The notes: generated by a model from the letters alone, not told the origin. 64,000 bases of DNA from Prolixibacter denitrificans (GCF_003014495.1 NZ_PYGC01000010.1:62001-126000); one strand, 5' to 3'; shown: positions 25,960 through 34,213, counted from the stretch's first letter. Numbers and translations are program-made.

Positions 25960-25971
25960 AAATTCTTTCGG

Positions 25972-27333
25972 TTAGAACCGAAGAGTAAAAATAGTTTCTA
26001 CATCAGGTTCCGAATGCACAGTTAACGTTCCACCATGAAGTCTCAGAATCTGTCTCGACAAACTCAAACCAATACCGCTCCCCTTCGGTTTCGTGGTGAA
26101 GAAAGGTACAAAAATTTTGTCCAACACATCAGGCAATATTCCCTGTCCGTTATCGGAAATCTGTATCAGGATTCGGCCCCGCTGATCGAGTGATGACTTC
26201 ATTGAAAGCTTTGGATTATCCGTTTTATCCAGTGCCTGAATTGAATTGCGAATGAGATTGATAATAACCTGCTCAATGAGTTGCTCGTCTGCCGAAAGCT
26301 CCAGATTAGGCGGCTCAACGGAGATATCGCAGGTAATTCCTTTCCGGTGAATTTCCTCTTTCATCAGGGATGAAATCGTGTCGAACAACTTCTGAACCTG
26401 GAATATCGTATAATTGGGTTTGGGAATCCGGGTCAAATTCCGGTACGATTCCACAAAGTGAAGTAATCCGGTACTTCGCTTATGAATCGTTTTCAAAGCC
26501 ATTTCAACCTCTTCGACAACTTCGGCCTCACCTTCATCTGAGAAAATATTATCATACCGCTCCCGTACATCTTTAATCAGGTAATCAAGCGTTTGTGTCA
26601 ACGAGGCAATAGGCGTAATGGAGTTCATGATTTCGTGTGTCAGCACCCTGATGAGTTTCTGCCAACTCTCCATCTCCTTCTCCTCCAGCTCGCTTTGAAT
26701 ATCTTTGATGGAAACCAAACGAATATTCTTATCGGCCACCTTGAACTCGGTTGCATAAATTGCCAGCTGCAGAATTTCGTCCTTCTCCCGAATCTTAACC
26801 AGAATATTCTCTCCGTTGCTGATGTTCATCAAACCGTTCTTCAACTCCGGCGAAACCGCTTCCAGTTCCTTCAGGTTTTTCAGTTGCGAAAGCTGGAACA
26901 GTTTCTTCGTGGCATTATTTATTAGCTCAACCTCACCATTCTGCCGATAGGCAATTAAACCAATCCCGATGTGTTCAACCACCGTTCGCAGATAGAAATA
27001 GTTTTGTTCCCTTTCTTCCCGCACCTTCCGAAAATCGCTGATAACCTGATTAAACGATTCGCTTAATCGGGCGAACGATTTGCCGGCACCGGAAATCTCA
27101 TACGTCCTGGAAAAATCGGAATAACGGAGCGACTCAAGGAAGTTGGTTAGTAACGTATTGGTCGTTTCGACAAATGAAATGAGCGAATAAACCTCATAAA
27201 TTAACACGGCCAACACCAACAGACTCGTTAAATAATAGTCCGTCAACAGAAAGAGAACTACCATCAATACAATGGTAGCAAGCAGGGCCAAAACCCTTAA
27301 CACAACAGAAAGCCGAAAATTTCTAGAGCCCAT
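25972..27333 (-). CDS. membrane sensor histidine kinase partnered with the NtrC-type regulator
   Basis: This 453-residue protein has two close N-terminal membrane helices (about 10-55) with almost no periplasmic loop, so it likely senses membrane or cytoplasmic cues. A HAMP-like/PAS region follows (about 65-210), then the phospho-acceptor helix LTHEIMNSITP (His233) and an ATPase domain with DNGQGI and GSGIGLSL. The ATG at 27333 is preferred to an in-frame TTG at 27342. It overlaps the end of the response-regulator gene by 11 bp, so the pair is translationally linked. The THEIMNSITP form of the H-box is the NtrY/NtrB-like type that phosphorylates sigma-54 activators. Confidence 0.92.
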   Translation of the reverse strand: MGSRNFRLSVVLRVLALLATIVLMVVLFLLTDYYLTSLLVLAVLIYEVYSLISFVETTNTLLTNFLESLRYSDFSRTYEISGAGKSFARLSESFNQVISDFRKVREEREQNYFYLRTVVEHIGIGLIAYRQNGEVELINNATKKLFQLSQLKNLKELEAVSPELKNGLMNISNGENILVKIREKDEILQLAIYATEFKVADKNIRLVSIKDIQSELEEKEMESWQKLIRVLTHEIMNSITPIASLTQTLDYLIKDVRERYDNIFSDEGEAEVVEEVEMALKTIHKRSTGLLHFVESYRNLTRIPKPNYTIFQVQKLFDTISSLMKEEIHRKGITCDISVEPPNLELSADEQLIEQVIINLIRNSIQALDKTDNPKLSMKSSLDQRGRILIQISDNGQGILPDVLDKIFVPFFTTKPKGSGIGLSLSRQILRLHGGTLTVHSEPDVETIFTLRF

Positions 27334-28696
27334 ATTTTTCAAGTCTGCGGTAAAGTGAGGTTCTTGTCAGTCCAAGCTCCGAAGCAGCCTTGGATATATT
27401 GCCATGATGCATCTTCATCACCTTCAGAATAACCGTTTTTTCCACCTCATCGAGATTATAATTTTCGAGGTCAAGTCCTTCGCTGGACTGTGAAACCGTA
27501 CGCAATTGAAGATCGTCAGCATTAATCCACTCGCCTTCACTCATGATGACTGCCCTTTCAACCACATGCTGAAGCTCCCTGACGTTTCCCGGCCATTTAT
27601 ATTCTTCGAGTCGCTGCATCGCATCCTTCGTTATGCCCCGAACAGCCTTTTTATATTTCCGGGCATACACCGCAAAAAAGTGGTTGGCCAGCAAAGGGAT
27701 ATCGCCTTCGCGTTCCCGCAATGGAGGCAAATCAACCTCCACGGTATTGATCCGGTAAAGTAAATCCTGCCGGAATTTGCCTTCAACAATCATCTGCGGC
27801 AGGTTCATATTGGTTGCACAAATCAACCGGACATCAATTGGTTTTGGTTTATTTGAACCAACCCGTAAGACTTCCCTTCGTTCCAGAACGGTCAGTAATT
27901 TAGCCTGCAAGGGAAGCGACAGGTTACCAATCTCATCCAGAAACAAGGTTCCGCCGGAAGCGATTTCAAATCGTCCCGGTCGATCGTTTTTTGCATCGGT
28001 AAACGAGCCCTTCACGTGTCCAAAAAGTTCACTTTCGAACAACGTTTCACTAATGGCTCCCAAATCGACACTGATGAACGTCTCATCCTTCCGAAGGGAA
28101 TTAGCATGTAAAGCACGGGCAACCAACTCTTTTCCGGTACCGTTTTCACCGAGAATCAAAACACTGGCATCTGTTCCGGCCACTTTGCTAATCGAATCGT
28201 ACACATCCTGCATCTCGGGCGATTTACCGACAAAATCGGCGAAAGACTTGTTCATCACCCGGTTGATGGCCTGCTGCCGAATGCGCAGCTGAGCCAGCTC
28301 TCTCTTCGATTTACAAAGGTTTAGGGCTGAATTGATAGTCGCCAGAAGCTTCTCATTTTGCCAGGGTTTCAGAATAAAATCGGTGGCACCTTCCTTTATT
28401 GCCCGAACACTCTTCTCGACATCACCATAAGCCGTGATGAAAAGAACAACTGCCGATGGATCAATTTCCAGTATTTTCTGTAACCAGAAAAAGCCCTCCT
28501 GCCCACTGATAGCATCCTTGGTGAAGTTCATATCAAGCAGGATGACATCGAACTCTTCTTTTTTCAGTAAAACCGGAATATTTCCCGGATCGCTTTCAGT
28601 AGTTACCTTTTCTACATGCTGTCGCAGAAGAAGGCGGAGAGAAAACAAAATATCCTCATTGTCATCTACAACGAGAATCTTCCCAAATTTTTCCAT
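27323..28696 (-). CDS. sigma-54-dependent response regulator, NtrC family
   Basis: This 457-residue protein has a receiver domain (about 5-120) with phospho-acceptor Asp in ILLDMNF, a AAA+ activator domain (about 145-380) and a Fis-type helix-turn-helix at the end (GNISKAASELGLTRTSLYRR). Walker A is GENGTGKE and Walker B is TLFLDEIGN. The sigma-54 contact loop reads GSFTDA instead of GAFTGA. Translation starts at the ATG at 28696 (MEKFGKILVVDD); a longer open frame to 28792 is not receiver sequence. It is divergent from the ABC transporter operon, and the paired palindromes between them are probably its own binding sites. Confidence 0.93.
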   Translation of the reverse strand: MEKFGKILVVDDNEDILFSLRLLLRQHVEKVTTESDPGNIPVLLKKEEFDVILLDMNFTKDAISGQEGFFWLQKILEIDPSAVVLFITAYGDVEKSVRAIKEGATDFILKPWQNEKLLATINSALNLCKSKRELAQLRIRQQAINRVMNKSFADFVGKSPEMQDVYDSISKVAGTDASVLILGENGTGKELVARALHANSLRKDETFISVDLGAISETLFESELFGHVKGSFTDAKNDRPGRFEIASGGTLFLDEIGNLSLPLQAKLLTVLERREVLRVGSNKPKPIDVRLICATNMNLPQMIVEGKFRQDLLYRINTVEVDLPPLREREGDIPLLANHFFAVYARKYKKAVRGITKDAMQRLEEYKWPGNVRELQHVVERAVIMSEGEWINADDLQLRTVSQSSEGLDLENYNLDEVEKTVILKVMKMHHGNISKAASELGLTRTSLYRRLEKYGL

Positions 28697-28855
28697 AGGT
28701 AGTTTTTTACAGGCATTTACAAGTATTAAGCCACAATTCGGAGCATTCTGCAGAGTCCGGTTATTTCTTAATCCTAATCGGGTAACTATCAACAGATACT
28801 CGGTAAATGCAATTTACTAAAATAAATTTTCTGTACTTTCAGGAACTGAAATAAA

Positions 28856-28892
28856 TGTACGAATTCGAACACAAACTGTACGCATTCGGACA
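28856..28892 (+). promoter_or_regulatory. paired palindromic activator sites (UAS) before the ABC transporter
   Basis: The two 16-bp imperfect palindromes TGTACGAATTCGAACA (28856-28871) and TGTACGCATTCGGACA (28877-28892) lie 21 bp apart centre to centre. They are about 107 and 86 bp upstream of the start expected from the TGGCAC element at 28945. The same motif precedes the two small-protein genes at 32.6 and 33.5 kb. Placement and pairing are those of an NtrC-family enhancer. Confidence 0.75.
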
Positions 28893-28943
28893 TAAAAATT
28901 AAAAGATAAAATTATATTTGCCTGATTATATGACCATTGCAAG

Positions 28944-28960
28944 TTGGCACAATTCATGGT
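28944..28960 (+). promoter_or_regulatory. sigma-54-type promoter of the ABC transporter operon
   Basis: TTGGCAC-AATTC-ATGGT: the -24 box is perfect and GG is followed after exactly 10 bases by GG where GC is the consensus. The same TGGCAC-N5-[AC]TG arrangement occurs at 32664, 33272 and 33627. The expected start is near 28971, 34 bp before the ATG at 29005. Confidence 0.65.
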
Positions 28961-29004
28961 TGCATTTGTCATAAAAGGATAAAAGCATTCGAACTACATA
29001 ACTT

Positions 29005-29694
29005 ATGATAAATTTACAGGATATCTCTAAGGTTTTCACAACAAGAGAAGTGGAAACCAGAGCATTAACCAATATAAACCTAACAATAGATAAAGGAGAA
29101 TTTGTCAGTGTAATGGGACCTTCCGGCTGCGGAAAAACAACCTTGCTGAACATTATGGGCCTGATTGAAACTCCCAGCTCCGGCACCTATTATTTTGACA
29201 ACCGGATCGTTTCGAGCTTAAGTGAACGTCAACGAACCGATATCAGAAAAGAAAGTTTCTCGTACGTTTTTCAGAGCTTTAATTTGATTGACGAATTAAC
29301 CGTCCGGGAAAACATTGAATTACCACTGATTTACCAGAAAATACATTCGACCGAACGCAAGAAGAGAGTAGACAATTTACTTGACCGTTTCAACCTGGGG
29401 CACCGCTCCGATTATTTTCCCCAGCAACTCTCGGGAGGTCAACAGCAAAGGGTTGCCGTAGCCAGAGCGATCGTGAGCCGGCCGCGCATTATTTTAGCTG
29501 ATGAGCCAACCGGAAACCTGGATAGTACGCATGGCGAAGAAATCATGCGGCTGTTAACCAGTTTAAATGAGGAAGGTACCACCATTGTAATGGTCACCCA
29601 CTCAAAAATGCATGCACAAAGGGCACAACGTATCATCCACCTGTTCGACGGACACGTTGTTACCGAAAATTTCACGATGCCAACCGGAATTTAA
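29005..29694 (+). CDS. ABC transporter ATP-binding protein, MacB/LolD type
   Basis: This 229-residue ATPase has Walker A GPSGCGKTT, the Q-loop in FQSFNLID, the signature LSGGQQQRVAVARA, Walker B IILADEP and the switch His in VTHSK. The MacB/LolD/FtsE-type subfamily powers FtsX-like permeases in mechanotransmission rather than classical transport. It is followed after 13 bp by an FtsX-like permease. It is expressed from a sigma-54-type promoter and divergent from the response regulator, so the transporter is a likely target of that regulator. Confidence 0.95.
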   Translation: MINLQDISKVFTTREVETRALTNINLTIDKGEFVSVMGPSGCGKTTLLNIMGLIETPSSGTYYFDNRIVSSLSERQRTDIRKESFSYVFQSFNLIDELTVRENIELPLIYQKIHSTERKKRVDNLLDRFNLGHRSDYFPQQLSGGQQQRVAVARAIVSRPRIILADEPTGNLDSTHGEEIMRLLTSLNEEGTTIVMVTHSKMHAQRAQRIIHLFDGHVVTENFTMPTGI

Positions 29695-29707
29695 TCGTCG
29701 CAATATC

Positions 29708-32224
29708 ATGATGACCAAAAACTACATAAAGCTGGCGATCCGGAACCTCCGCCGAAACAAGGATTACTTTTTTATCAACGTTTTCGGATTGGCGATCGGT
29801 ATGGCCTGTGCTATACTGGTAATGCTTCATGTATGGACCCAAACACACTTCGATGATTTTCATCCGGATGACAACCGGTTGTATCGGGCCACTATCGAAT
29901 CGAAAATGGGAAGTATCGGAACCAACTTTGCAGTTACCCCTCCCCGATTTGCTTTTGGTTTGAAGAAACGCGTTCCCGAGATTGAACAGGCGTGTCGTAT
30001 ATACAAAAGCGAACGAAAAATTCTGCTGAAAACAAAGAATGACGAAGTCCTGGATGCACCGTCACTCCTTTTTGTCGATTCCACGTTTTTCGATATGTTC
30101 GGGTTTAAACTTCTGCAAGGTAATCCTGCCACCTGCCTGTCGAAAGAAAAAAGCATCGTTATTACCAAGTCTATGGCGAAAACCTATTTCCCGGAGGGAG
30201 CCATAGGAAAGAAGATTATCTCGGAGAACGATACCAAATGGACAATTACCGGTGTGGTTGAAGATTGTCCGTATAACACGCAAATTCAATACAGTGCATT
30301 AGCCTCGCTTCCTACACTGGAGTTACCCAACAACTCCTGGCTATCGAGCTTTCTCTACACCTACTACCGCTTTAAGCCGGGAGTAGATATGGACAAACCG
30401 GCTCCGCCCAATGCCATTGGCGGCATTACCGATATTGAATATAAATTGCTGCAGGCATACCTTAAAGCCGCGACACCGGAAATTGAGCGAACTACCAAGA
30501 TGACTCCCCAGGAATTCCATGACATGGGGAATAATTTCATTATCAAACTGCAACAAATTAGGAGAATTCATCTTTTCTCGCATCTCAACTACGAGATGTC
30601 GAAGAATGCCAATATTGAAACGCTAATCGTTCTTGGAGCCATCTCGCTGTTAATTATCCTCATTGCTGCCATCAACTACGCTAACCTGTCTACCGCACGA
30701 TTGGCCGGAAGAACGCGTGAAATCGGAATCCGCAAATTGTTAGGCTCACACCGGAGGGATATGGCCCGCCAGTTTTTAGCTGAGTCGATTACCATCAGTT
30801 TTATTTCGCTATTCCTGGCCCTGGTCATTGTTGAGCTGGCTTTTCCACAGCTCGAAAAGATGTATCAGTTTTCGAGTCCGTCATTGTCGCAGTCATTGCT
30901 CAAACTCTCCCCGATAATATTCGGAATTGCTTTGGTTACGGGAATTATTGCGGGCTTGTATCCTGCTTTTTACGTTACCCGGTTCACACCTGCCACTATT
31001 TTGCAGAACCAGAAAAAACTGGGTCCACGCGCCAAAGGTTTACGAGGCGTATTAGTGATTCTTCAGTTCCTGTTTTCCATTGTGATCATCTATTCAACAT
31101 CGACCATCTACCGGCAACTGAATTACATTCAATCCAAAAGCATTGGCTTCGATAAGAATAACTTGCTCGTTTTGGACAATTCAACCGGCTTGGGAGACAA
31201 TCGTGACGCATTCGCTGAGCGAATAAAAGCTCTTCCGCGCGTTACGGATCTGTCCTATTCAAGTGCTGTTCCGGGTCAGCTAATTGATATGTATACCTTT
31301 CATAAAATGAATGATTCGACCAACCAGAACTATCTTCTGCAGGTAAACTGGGCGGACAATCATTTTCTCAAGACTTATGGTATGCACTTTATCGATTCGA
31401 CTAAAGCAATACCGGGCAAATCGACCGAACCAAAGCATTTGTTCAGCCAGTTAAACGATTCAACGGCTCAAGCAGGTAGTGAAACAAAACCAATCGCTGT
31501 AATTCTCAATGAAAAAGCGGTGCAATACATGGGACTTAAAGACCCGGTTGGTAAGCATCTTCTCCGTTTGCTTCAAAATGGCGACCAGGTTGAGTATACA
31601 GTAAAAGGAGTCGTTCGTAATTTTCATTTCGAATCATTTCACGAAGAAGTGCAACCACTGATTTTTCTACCGGAAGTTCCGCGTTTCAGCAGGTTCACCT
31701 CCATACGTTTTAAATCTCCGCCTTCCGATAAAGATATTGCAGAAGTGAAGAAAATATGGGAAGAGGAAAACCCAACCACCTTGTTTAGTGAGTTTTCCAT
31801 GTCGGACAATTTGCAAAAACAGTATACCGAAGAACGCTCGACAGGTGAGGTAGCTGTAGCATTTTCGTTCTTTGCCATATTCATTGCCTGCATGGGGTTA
31901 TACTCGCTCATGGCGTTGATAACGGTATACCGAACCAAAGAGATTGGCATCAGAAAAGTGTTGGGCGCCGGTACACGGGAGTTGGTCTTCCTGCTATCGA
32001 AAGAAACACTACAATTAGTCGTATTAGCCAGTTTGCTGGCACTGCCGCTCGCCTACCAAATATCCAGGTTATGGCTATCGAGATTTGCCTATCAGGTCAA
32101 TCTCAGCATTACCAATTACCTGTTTGTTTCGGCAGCTGTTTTCGCAATAGCTATATTTACTGTTTATCGCCAATTGTGGAGAACAATTAACGCCGACCCG
32201 GCCGAATCACTTCGATACGAATAG
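29708..32224 (+). CDS. FtsX-like ABC transporter permease, duplicated type
   Basis: This 838-residue permease carries two MacB-like periplasmic and FtsX membrane units. The N-terminal anchor helix (FFINVFGLAIGMACAILVM) is followed by a large periplasmic domain to about residue 300. A three-helix FtsX block follows with NLSTARLAGRTREIGIRKLLG, then a second periplasmic domain and a final FtsX block with TVYRTKEIGIRKVLGAG. This long form is typical of Bacteroidota, where the substrates (peptides, lipoproteins or antimicrobials) are mostly unknown. The frame extends upstream into the ATPase gene, but the ATG at 29708 (or 29711) begins the conserved sequence. A terminator follows at 32248-32279. 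Confidence 0.93.
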   Translation: MMTKNYIKLAIRNLRRNKDYFFINVFGLAIGMACAILVMLHVWTQTHFDDFHPDDNRLYRATIESKMGSIGTNFAVTPPRFAFGLKKRVPEIEQACRIYKSERKILLKTKNDEVLDAPSLLFVDSTFFDMFGFKLLQGNPATCLSKEKSIVITKSMAKTYFPEGAIGKKIISENDTKWTITGVVEDCPYNTQIQYSALASLPTLELPNNSWLSSFLYTYYRFKPGVDMDKPAPPNAIGGITDIEYKLLQAYLKAATPEIERTTKMTPQEFHDMGNNFIIKLQQIRRIHLFSHLNYEMSKNANIETLIVLGAISLLIILIAAINYANLSTARLAGRTREIGIRKLLGSHRRDMARQFLAESITISFISLFLALVIVELAFPQLEKMYQFSSPSLSQSLLKLSPIIFGIALVTGIIAGLYPAFYVTRFTPATILQNQKKLGPRAKGLRGVLVILQFLFSIVIIYSTSTIYRQLNYIQSKSIGFDKNNLLVLDNSTGLGDNRDAFAERIKALPRVTDLSYSSAVPGQLIDMYTFHKMNDSTNQNYLLQVNWADNHFLKTYGMHFIDSTKAIPGKSTEPKHLFSQLNDSTAQAGSETKPIAVILNEKAVQYMGLKDPVGKHLLRLLQNGDQVEYTVKGVVRNFHFESFHEEVQPLIFLPEVPRFSRFTSIRFKSPPSDKDIAEVKKIWEEENPTTLFSEFSMSDNLQKQYTEERSTGEVAVAFSFFAIFIACMGLYSLMALITVYRTKEIGIRKVLGAGTRELVFLLSKETLQLVVLASLLALPLAYQISRLWLSRFAYQVNLSITNYLFVSAAVFAIAIFTVYRQLWRTINADPAESLRYE

Positions 32225-32247
32225 AAATATCTGGAACTAAAATAATC

Positions 32248-32279
32248 AGGGGAGGAAATCAACCGATTACCTCCCCTTT
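32248..32279 (+). terminator. intrinsic terminator after the permease
   Basis: The arms AGGGGAGG (32248-32255) and CCTCCCCT (32270-32277) are followed by a short T-run, 24 nt after the permease stop. Confidence 0.75.
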
Positions 32280-32559
32280 GCTGTTTATTACAGGAGCCGT
32301 CCAGACTCAATTTCACACACACTCCATTAACAACAGCAATACGACCTAATCTATAACCTCATAATTTTACCCGCTATAACGCAGCTTATTTTTGAAAATG
32401 CTCCTTTTTGCAATTCGTTATATTTAATAGACAGGCAACGCTTACTTTCCCCCTAAGCAGCCATAGGCTTGCCACTAACCAATCCGACCTATCATTTTGA
32501 CATAATCCCATCAGATGCTGTCTGATACGAAGCCAGTCTCTCAACATAAATCAAAATTT

Positions 32560-32598
32560 TGTTCGGATTCGCACAAGTGAACGAACCAATTCGTTCAC
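32560..32598 (+). promoter_or_regulatory. paired palindromic activator sites before the first small-protein gene
   Basis: TGTTCGGATTCGCACA (32560-32575) matches the motif at 28856. It is followed by CGAACCAATTCGTTCA (32582-32597), which lies inside a 22-bp near-perfect palindrome at 32577-32598. Centre spacing is 22 bp. The pair is about 122 and 100 bp upstream of the expected sigma-54 start near 32690. Confidence 0.7.
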
Positions 32599-32663
32599 TT
32601 TTTTGACTTCACCAAACATCTAAAACAAATATAAAACACTAATATACTGATAATTATATACTA

Positions 32664-32678
32664 TGGCACACATCATGC
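32664..32678 (+). promoter_or_regulatory. sigma-54-type promoter of the first small-protein gene
   Basis: TGGCAC-ACATC-ATGC has GG and GC separated by exactly 10 bases. It is the most canonical of the four sites in this cluster. The expected start is near 32690, giving a leader of about 32 nt to the ATG at 32722. A start at 32690 also excludes the longer open frame that begins at 32689. Confidence 0.75.
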
Positions 32679-32721
32679 TTTAGGGTAGGTGATTAAAAAT
32701 CTTAATGAGGAGGGCCATAAA

Positions 32722-33123
32722 ATGAAAGCAAAAGTATTAACCGCACAAGTGAACTTCCAACTGGCAGCAGTCCTTTTGGCAGTTCTTCTGAGCCTGACAT
32801 TCGTCTTTCGGGCTTATTCACAAAGTTCAGATGAACAACTGGCTTTGAATGAAAACGCAACCTATACAGCCGCAATCGAGGCATACGAAAATGATCTTCA
32901 GTTGAACACGAATACTTCGGAAGCAGAAGAAAATTTCGGGCGGACTGTCGTCTTTAACCGCTTCGAAACCGACAATGAACTGGACATCGAATTGTGGATG
33001 TACTGTGATTACTACTGGACAGGTGTACCATGTGAAGCATTACTTAACCCTTCAGTAATTGAGGAAGAACCTCTAAAGGTTGAAGAGTGGATGCACGACA
33101 ATCATTACTGGAGTGGCAAATAA
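32722..33123 (+). CDS. small secreted protein with two W-M-x4-Y-W repeats
   Basis: This 133-residue protein begins with a signal peptide (MKAKVLTAQVNFQLAAVLLA to about residue 34, ending RAYSQ). The mature part is acidic and ends with two copies of a 15-residue repeat: LDIELWMYCDYYWTG and LKVEEWMHDNHYWSG. The same repeat occurs four times in the next gene. It shares the promoter type and activator sites of the ABC transporter. A Shine-Dalgarno-like GAGGAGGG lies 7 nt before the ATG. No function is known to me. The tryptophan/tyrosine-rich acidic surface could bind envelope or membrane components, which is a guess. Confidence 0.8.
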   Translation: MKAKVLTAQVNFQLAAVLLAVLLSLTFVFRAYSQSSDEQLALNENATYTAAIEAYENDLQLNTNTSEAEENFGRTVVFNRFETDNELDIELWMYCDYYWTGVPCEALLNPSVIEEEPLKVEEWMHDNHYWSGK

Positions 33124-33161
33124 ACATCCGATGTGCCCTCTCCTGTAATTCAATATACCCC

Positions 33162-33189
33162 AAACCCGGAATAACCTTCCGGGTTTTTT
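33162..33189 (+). terminator. intrinsic terminator after the first small-protein gene
   Basis: The arms AAACCCGGA (33162-33170) and TCCGGGTTT (33178-33186) are followed by a T-run, 39 nt after the stop codon. Confidence 0.85.
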
Positions 33190-33271
33190 GTTGCTCATAG
33201 GTTTTTACCTTCGCCAGAAGAACCTCTTTCTGAGTCACTCTTTCTCAAAAAGTCTTCTTAACAATCAATTA

Positions 33272-33286
33272 TGGCACACTTTATGT
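33272..33286 (+). promoter_or_regulatory. sigma-54-type promoter without an obvious gene
   Basis: TGGCAC-ACTTT-ATGT follows the same pattern as the promoter at 32664 (TATGGCACAC at the start of both). No protein gene follows before the strong terminator at 33388. I see no paired palindromes about 100 bp upstream. Confidence 0.5.
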
Positions 33287-33297
33287 AATAAACCAAG

Positions 33298-33425
33298 TGC
33301 AGAGTTTAAGGAAAATGATTTTCAAGATATTTTAAAAAGATTGGTTTTGAATTTGATTACAGCACCAGTTATTGAGTAATTGTATTGAAAGAGTGCCCGT
33401 TTTTTTTTTCGGGCACTCTTTTTTT
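33298..33425 (+). ncRNA. candidate sigma-54-dependent small RNA, about 125 nt
   Basis: A transcript starting 12 nt after the -12 box at 33286 and ending in the U-run of the hairpin at 33388-33421 would be about 125 nt. The span has no ATG-initiated reading frame longer than 7 codons. One frame without an ATG stays open to 33379, so an alternatively started peptide cannot be excluded. The call rests only on promoter-terminator spacing. Confidence 0.35.
33388..33425 (+). terminator. strong intrinsic terminator
   Basis: The 12-bp arms AAAGAGTGCCCG (33388-33399) and CGGGCACTCTTT (33410-33421) have a T-only loop and are followed by more T residues. Confidence 0.9.
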
Positions 33426-33522
33426 ACACTTAAAAGGCTATCGTCCCAGAGCTCCAGATCTGATTCCCACATTTTACCAGCAAAATCAACTGTTCCATCC
33501 ACCGAAAAAATTCACTCCCAAA

Positions 33523-33559
33523 TGTTCGGAATCGTACACAGTGTGTTCTAATTCGTTCA
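33523..33559 (+). promoter_or_regulatory. paired palindromic activator sites before the second small-protein gene
   Basis: TGTTCGGAATCGTACA (33523-33538) and TGTTCTAATTCGTTCA (33544-33559) are spaced 21 bp centre to centre. They lie about 122 and 101 bp upstream of the expected sigma-54 start near 33653. Geometry matches the sites at 28856 and 32560. Confidence 0.72.
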
Positions 33560-33626
33560 AAATGATACAACTCGGGAGCAAACAAGAAGTCCCTTTACTT
33601 CCTAGGTATGAATAACTTACACTTTT

Positions 33627-33641
33627 TGGCACGCAAACTGT
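33627..33641 (+). promoter_or_regulatory. sigma-54-type promoter of the second small-protein gene
   Basis: TGGCAC-GCAAA-CTGT has a perfect -24 box and the 10-base spacing, with GT in place of GC at -12. The expected start is near 33653, 34 bp before the ATG at 33687. Confidence 0.65.
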
Positions 33642-33686
33642 TATAACACAGGCAAACGGACAAAAAAACAAGAAAAAAATAAAGTC

Positions 33687-34142
33687 ATGAAAGCACAAGC
33701 ATTAAAATCAACAAAAAGGGTCATCGCTACCATCATGATAGTTTTAACATTAGGTTTAACCAGTATTGCAAATGCTCAGGGAATTTCGGCATTCATCGCC
33801 ATGCTCTCACCCGCAGCAAGTCTCGCCAGCACTTCTCTGGAAGCACTTTCGGACATGAACGTTACAGCTGAAGTCGATAATTCACTGGAAGTAGAAAACT
33901 GGATGAGCAACGACAACTACTGGACCGGCAGCGAACAAGACAACCAGTTGAATATAGAAGATTGGATGAGCAATGAAAACTACTGGGGAGTTAACGAAAA
34001 CGAGAATGTATCGGACAGCCCGCTGACCATCCAAAACTGGATGACCTCCAACAGCTACTGGATGGGACCTGAAAAAGAATCAGACCAGAAACTGGCAATG
34101 GAAAACTGGATGACATCGAATGAATACTGGGGAGTAAAATAA
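33687..34142 (+). CDS. small secreted protein with four W-M-x4-Y-W repeats
   Basis: This 151-residue protein has a signal peptide (to about residue 31, cleavage after NAQ) and a short spacer. Four 15-residue repeats follow: LEVENWMSNDNYWTG, LNIEDWMSNENYWGV, LTIQNWMTSNSYWMG and LAMENWMTSNEYWGV. The consensus is L-x-[IVM]-[EQ]-x-W-M-[ST]-x3-Y-W-x-[GV], separated by 6-10 acidic, Asn-rich residues. It is strongly acidic and contains no Cys. It is a paralogue of the 32722 gene with the same signals upstream, probably by tandem duplication. The function is unknown. Since the likely regulator also controls an FtsX-type transporter, a role as exported cargo or envelope protectant is possible (inference). 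Confidence 0.82.
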   Translation: MKAQALKSTKRVIATIMIVLTLGLTSIANAQGISAFIAMLSPAASLASTSLEALSDMNVTAEVDNSLEVENWMSNDNYWTGSEQDNQLNIEDWMSNENYWGVNENENVSDSPLTIQNWMTSNSYWMGPEKESDQKLAMENWMTSNEYWGVK

Positions 34143-34213
34143 ATAATTTTCAATACAGAGGTTTTAGATTAAGTATACAGCACAAGTGAGTTAGTTTTTC
34201 GATTTTCTTCAAA

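Noticed and set aside
28724-28755. Minus-strand sigma-54-like site (GTGGCT with GT at -12) for autoregulation of the response regulator
   Set aside because: The -24 box lacks the conserved CAC and spacing alone is weak evidence.
28697-28792. N-terminal extension of the response regulator to 28792
   Set aside because: The extra 32 residues do not resemble a receiver domain; the family alignment begins at the ATG at 28696.
33188-33379. 63-codon open frame between the small-protein genes
   Set aside because: It runs through a terminator and a sigma-54-type promoter and has no internal ATG after the expected transcription start. A non-coding transcript fits better, though the C-terminal part looks somewhat protein-like.
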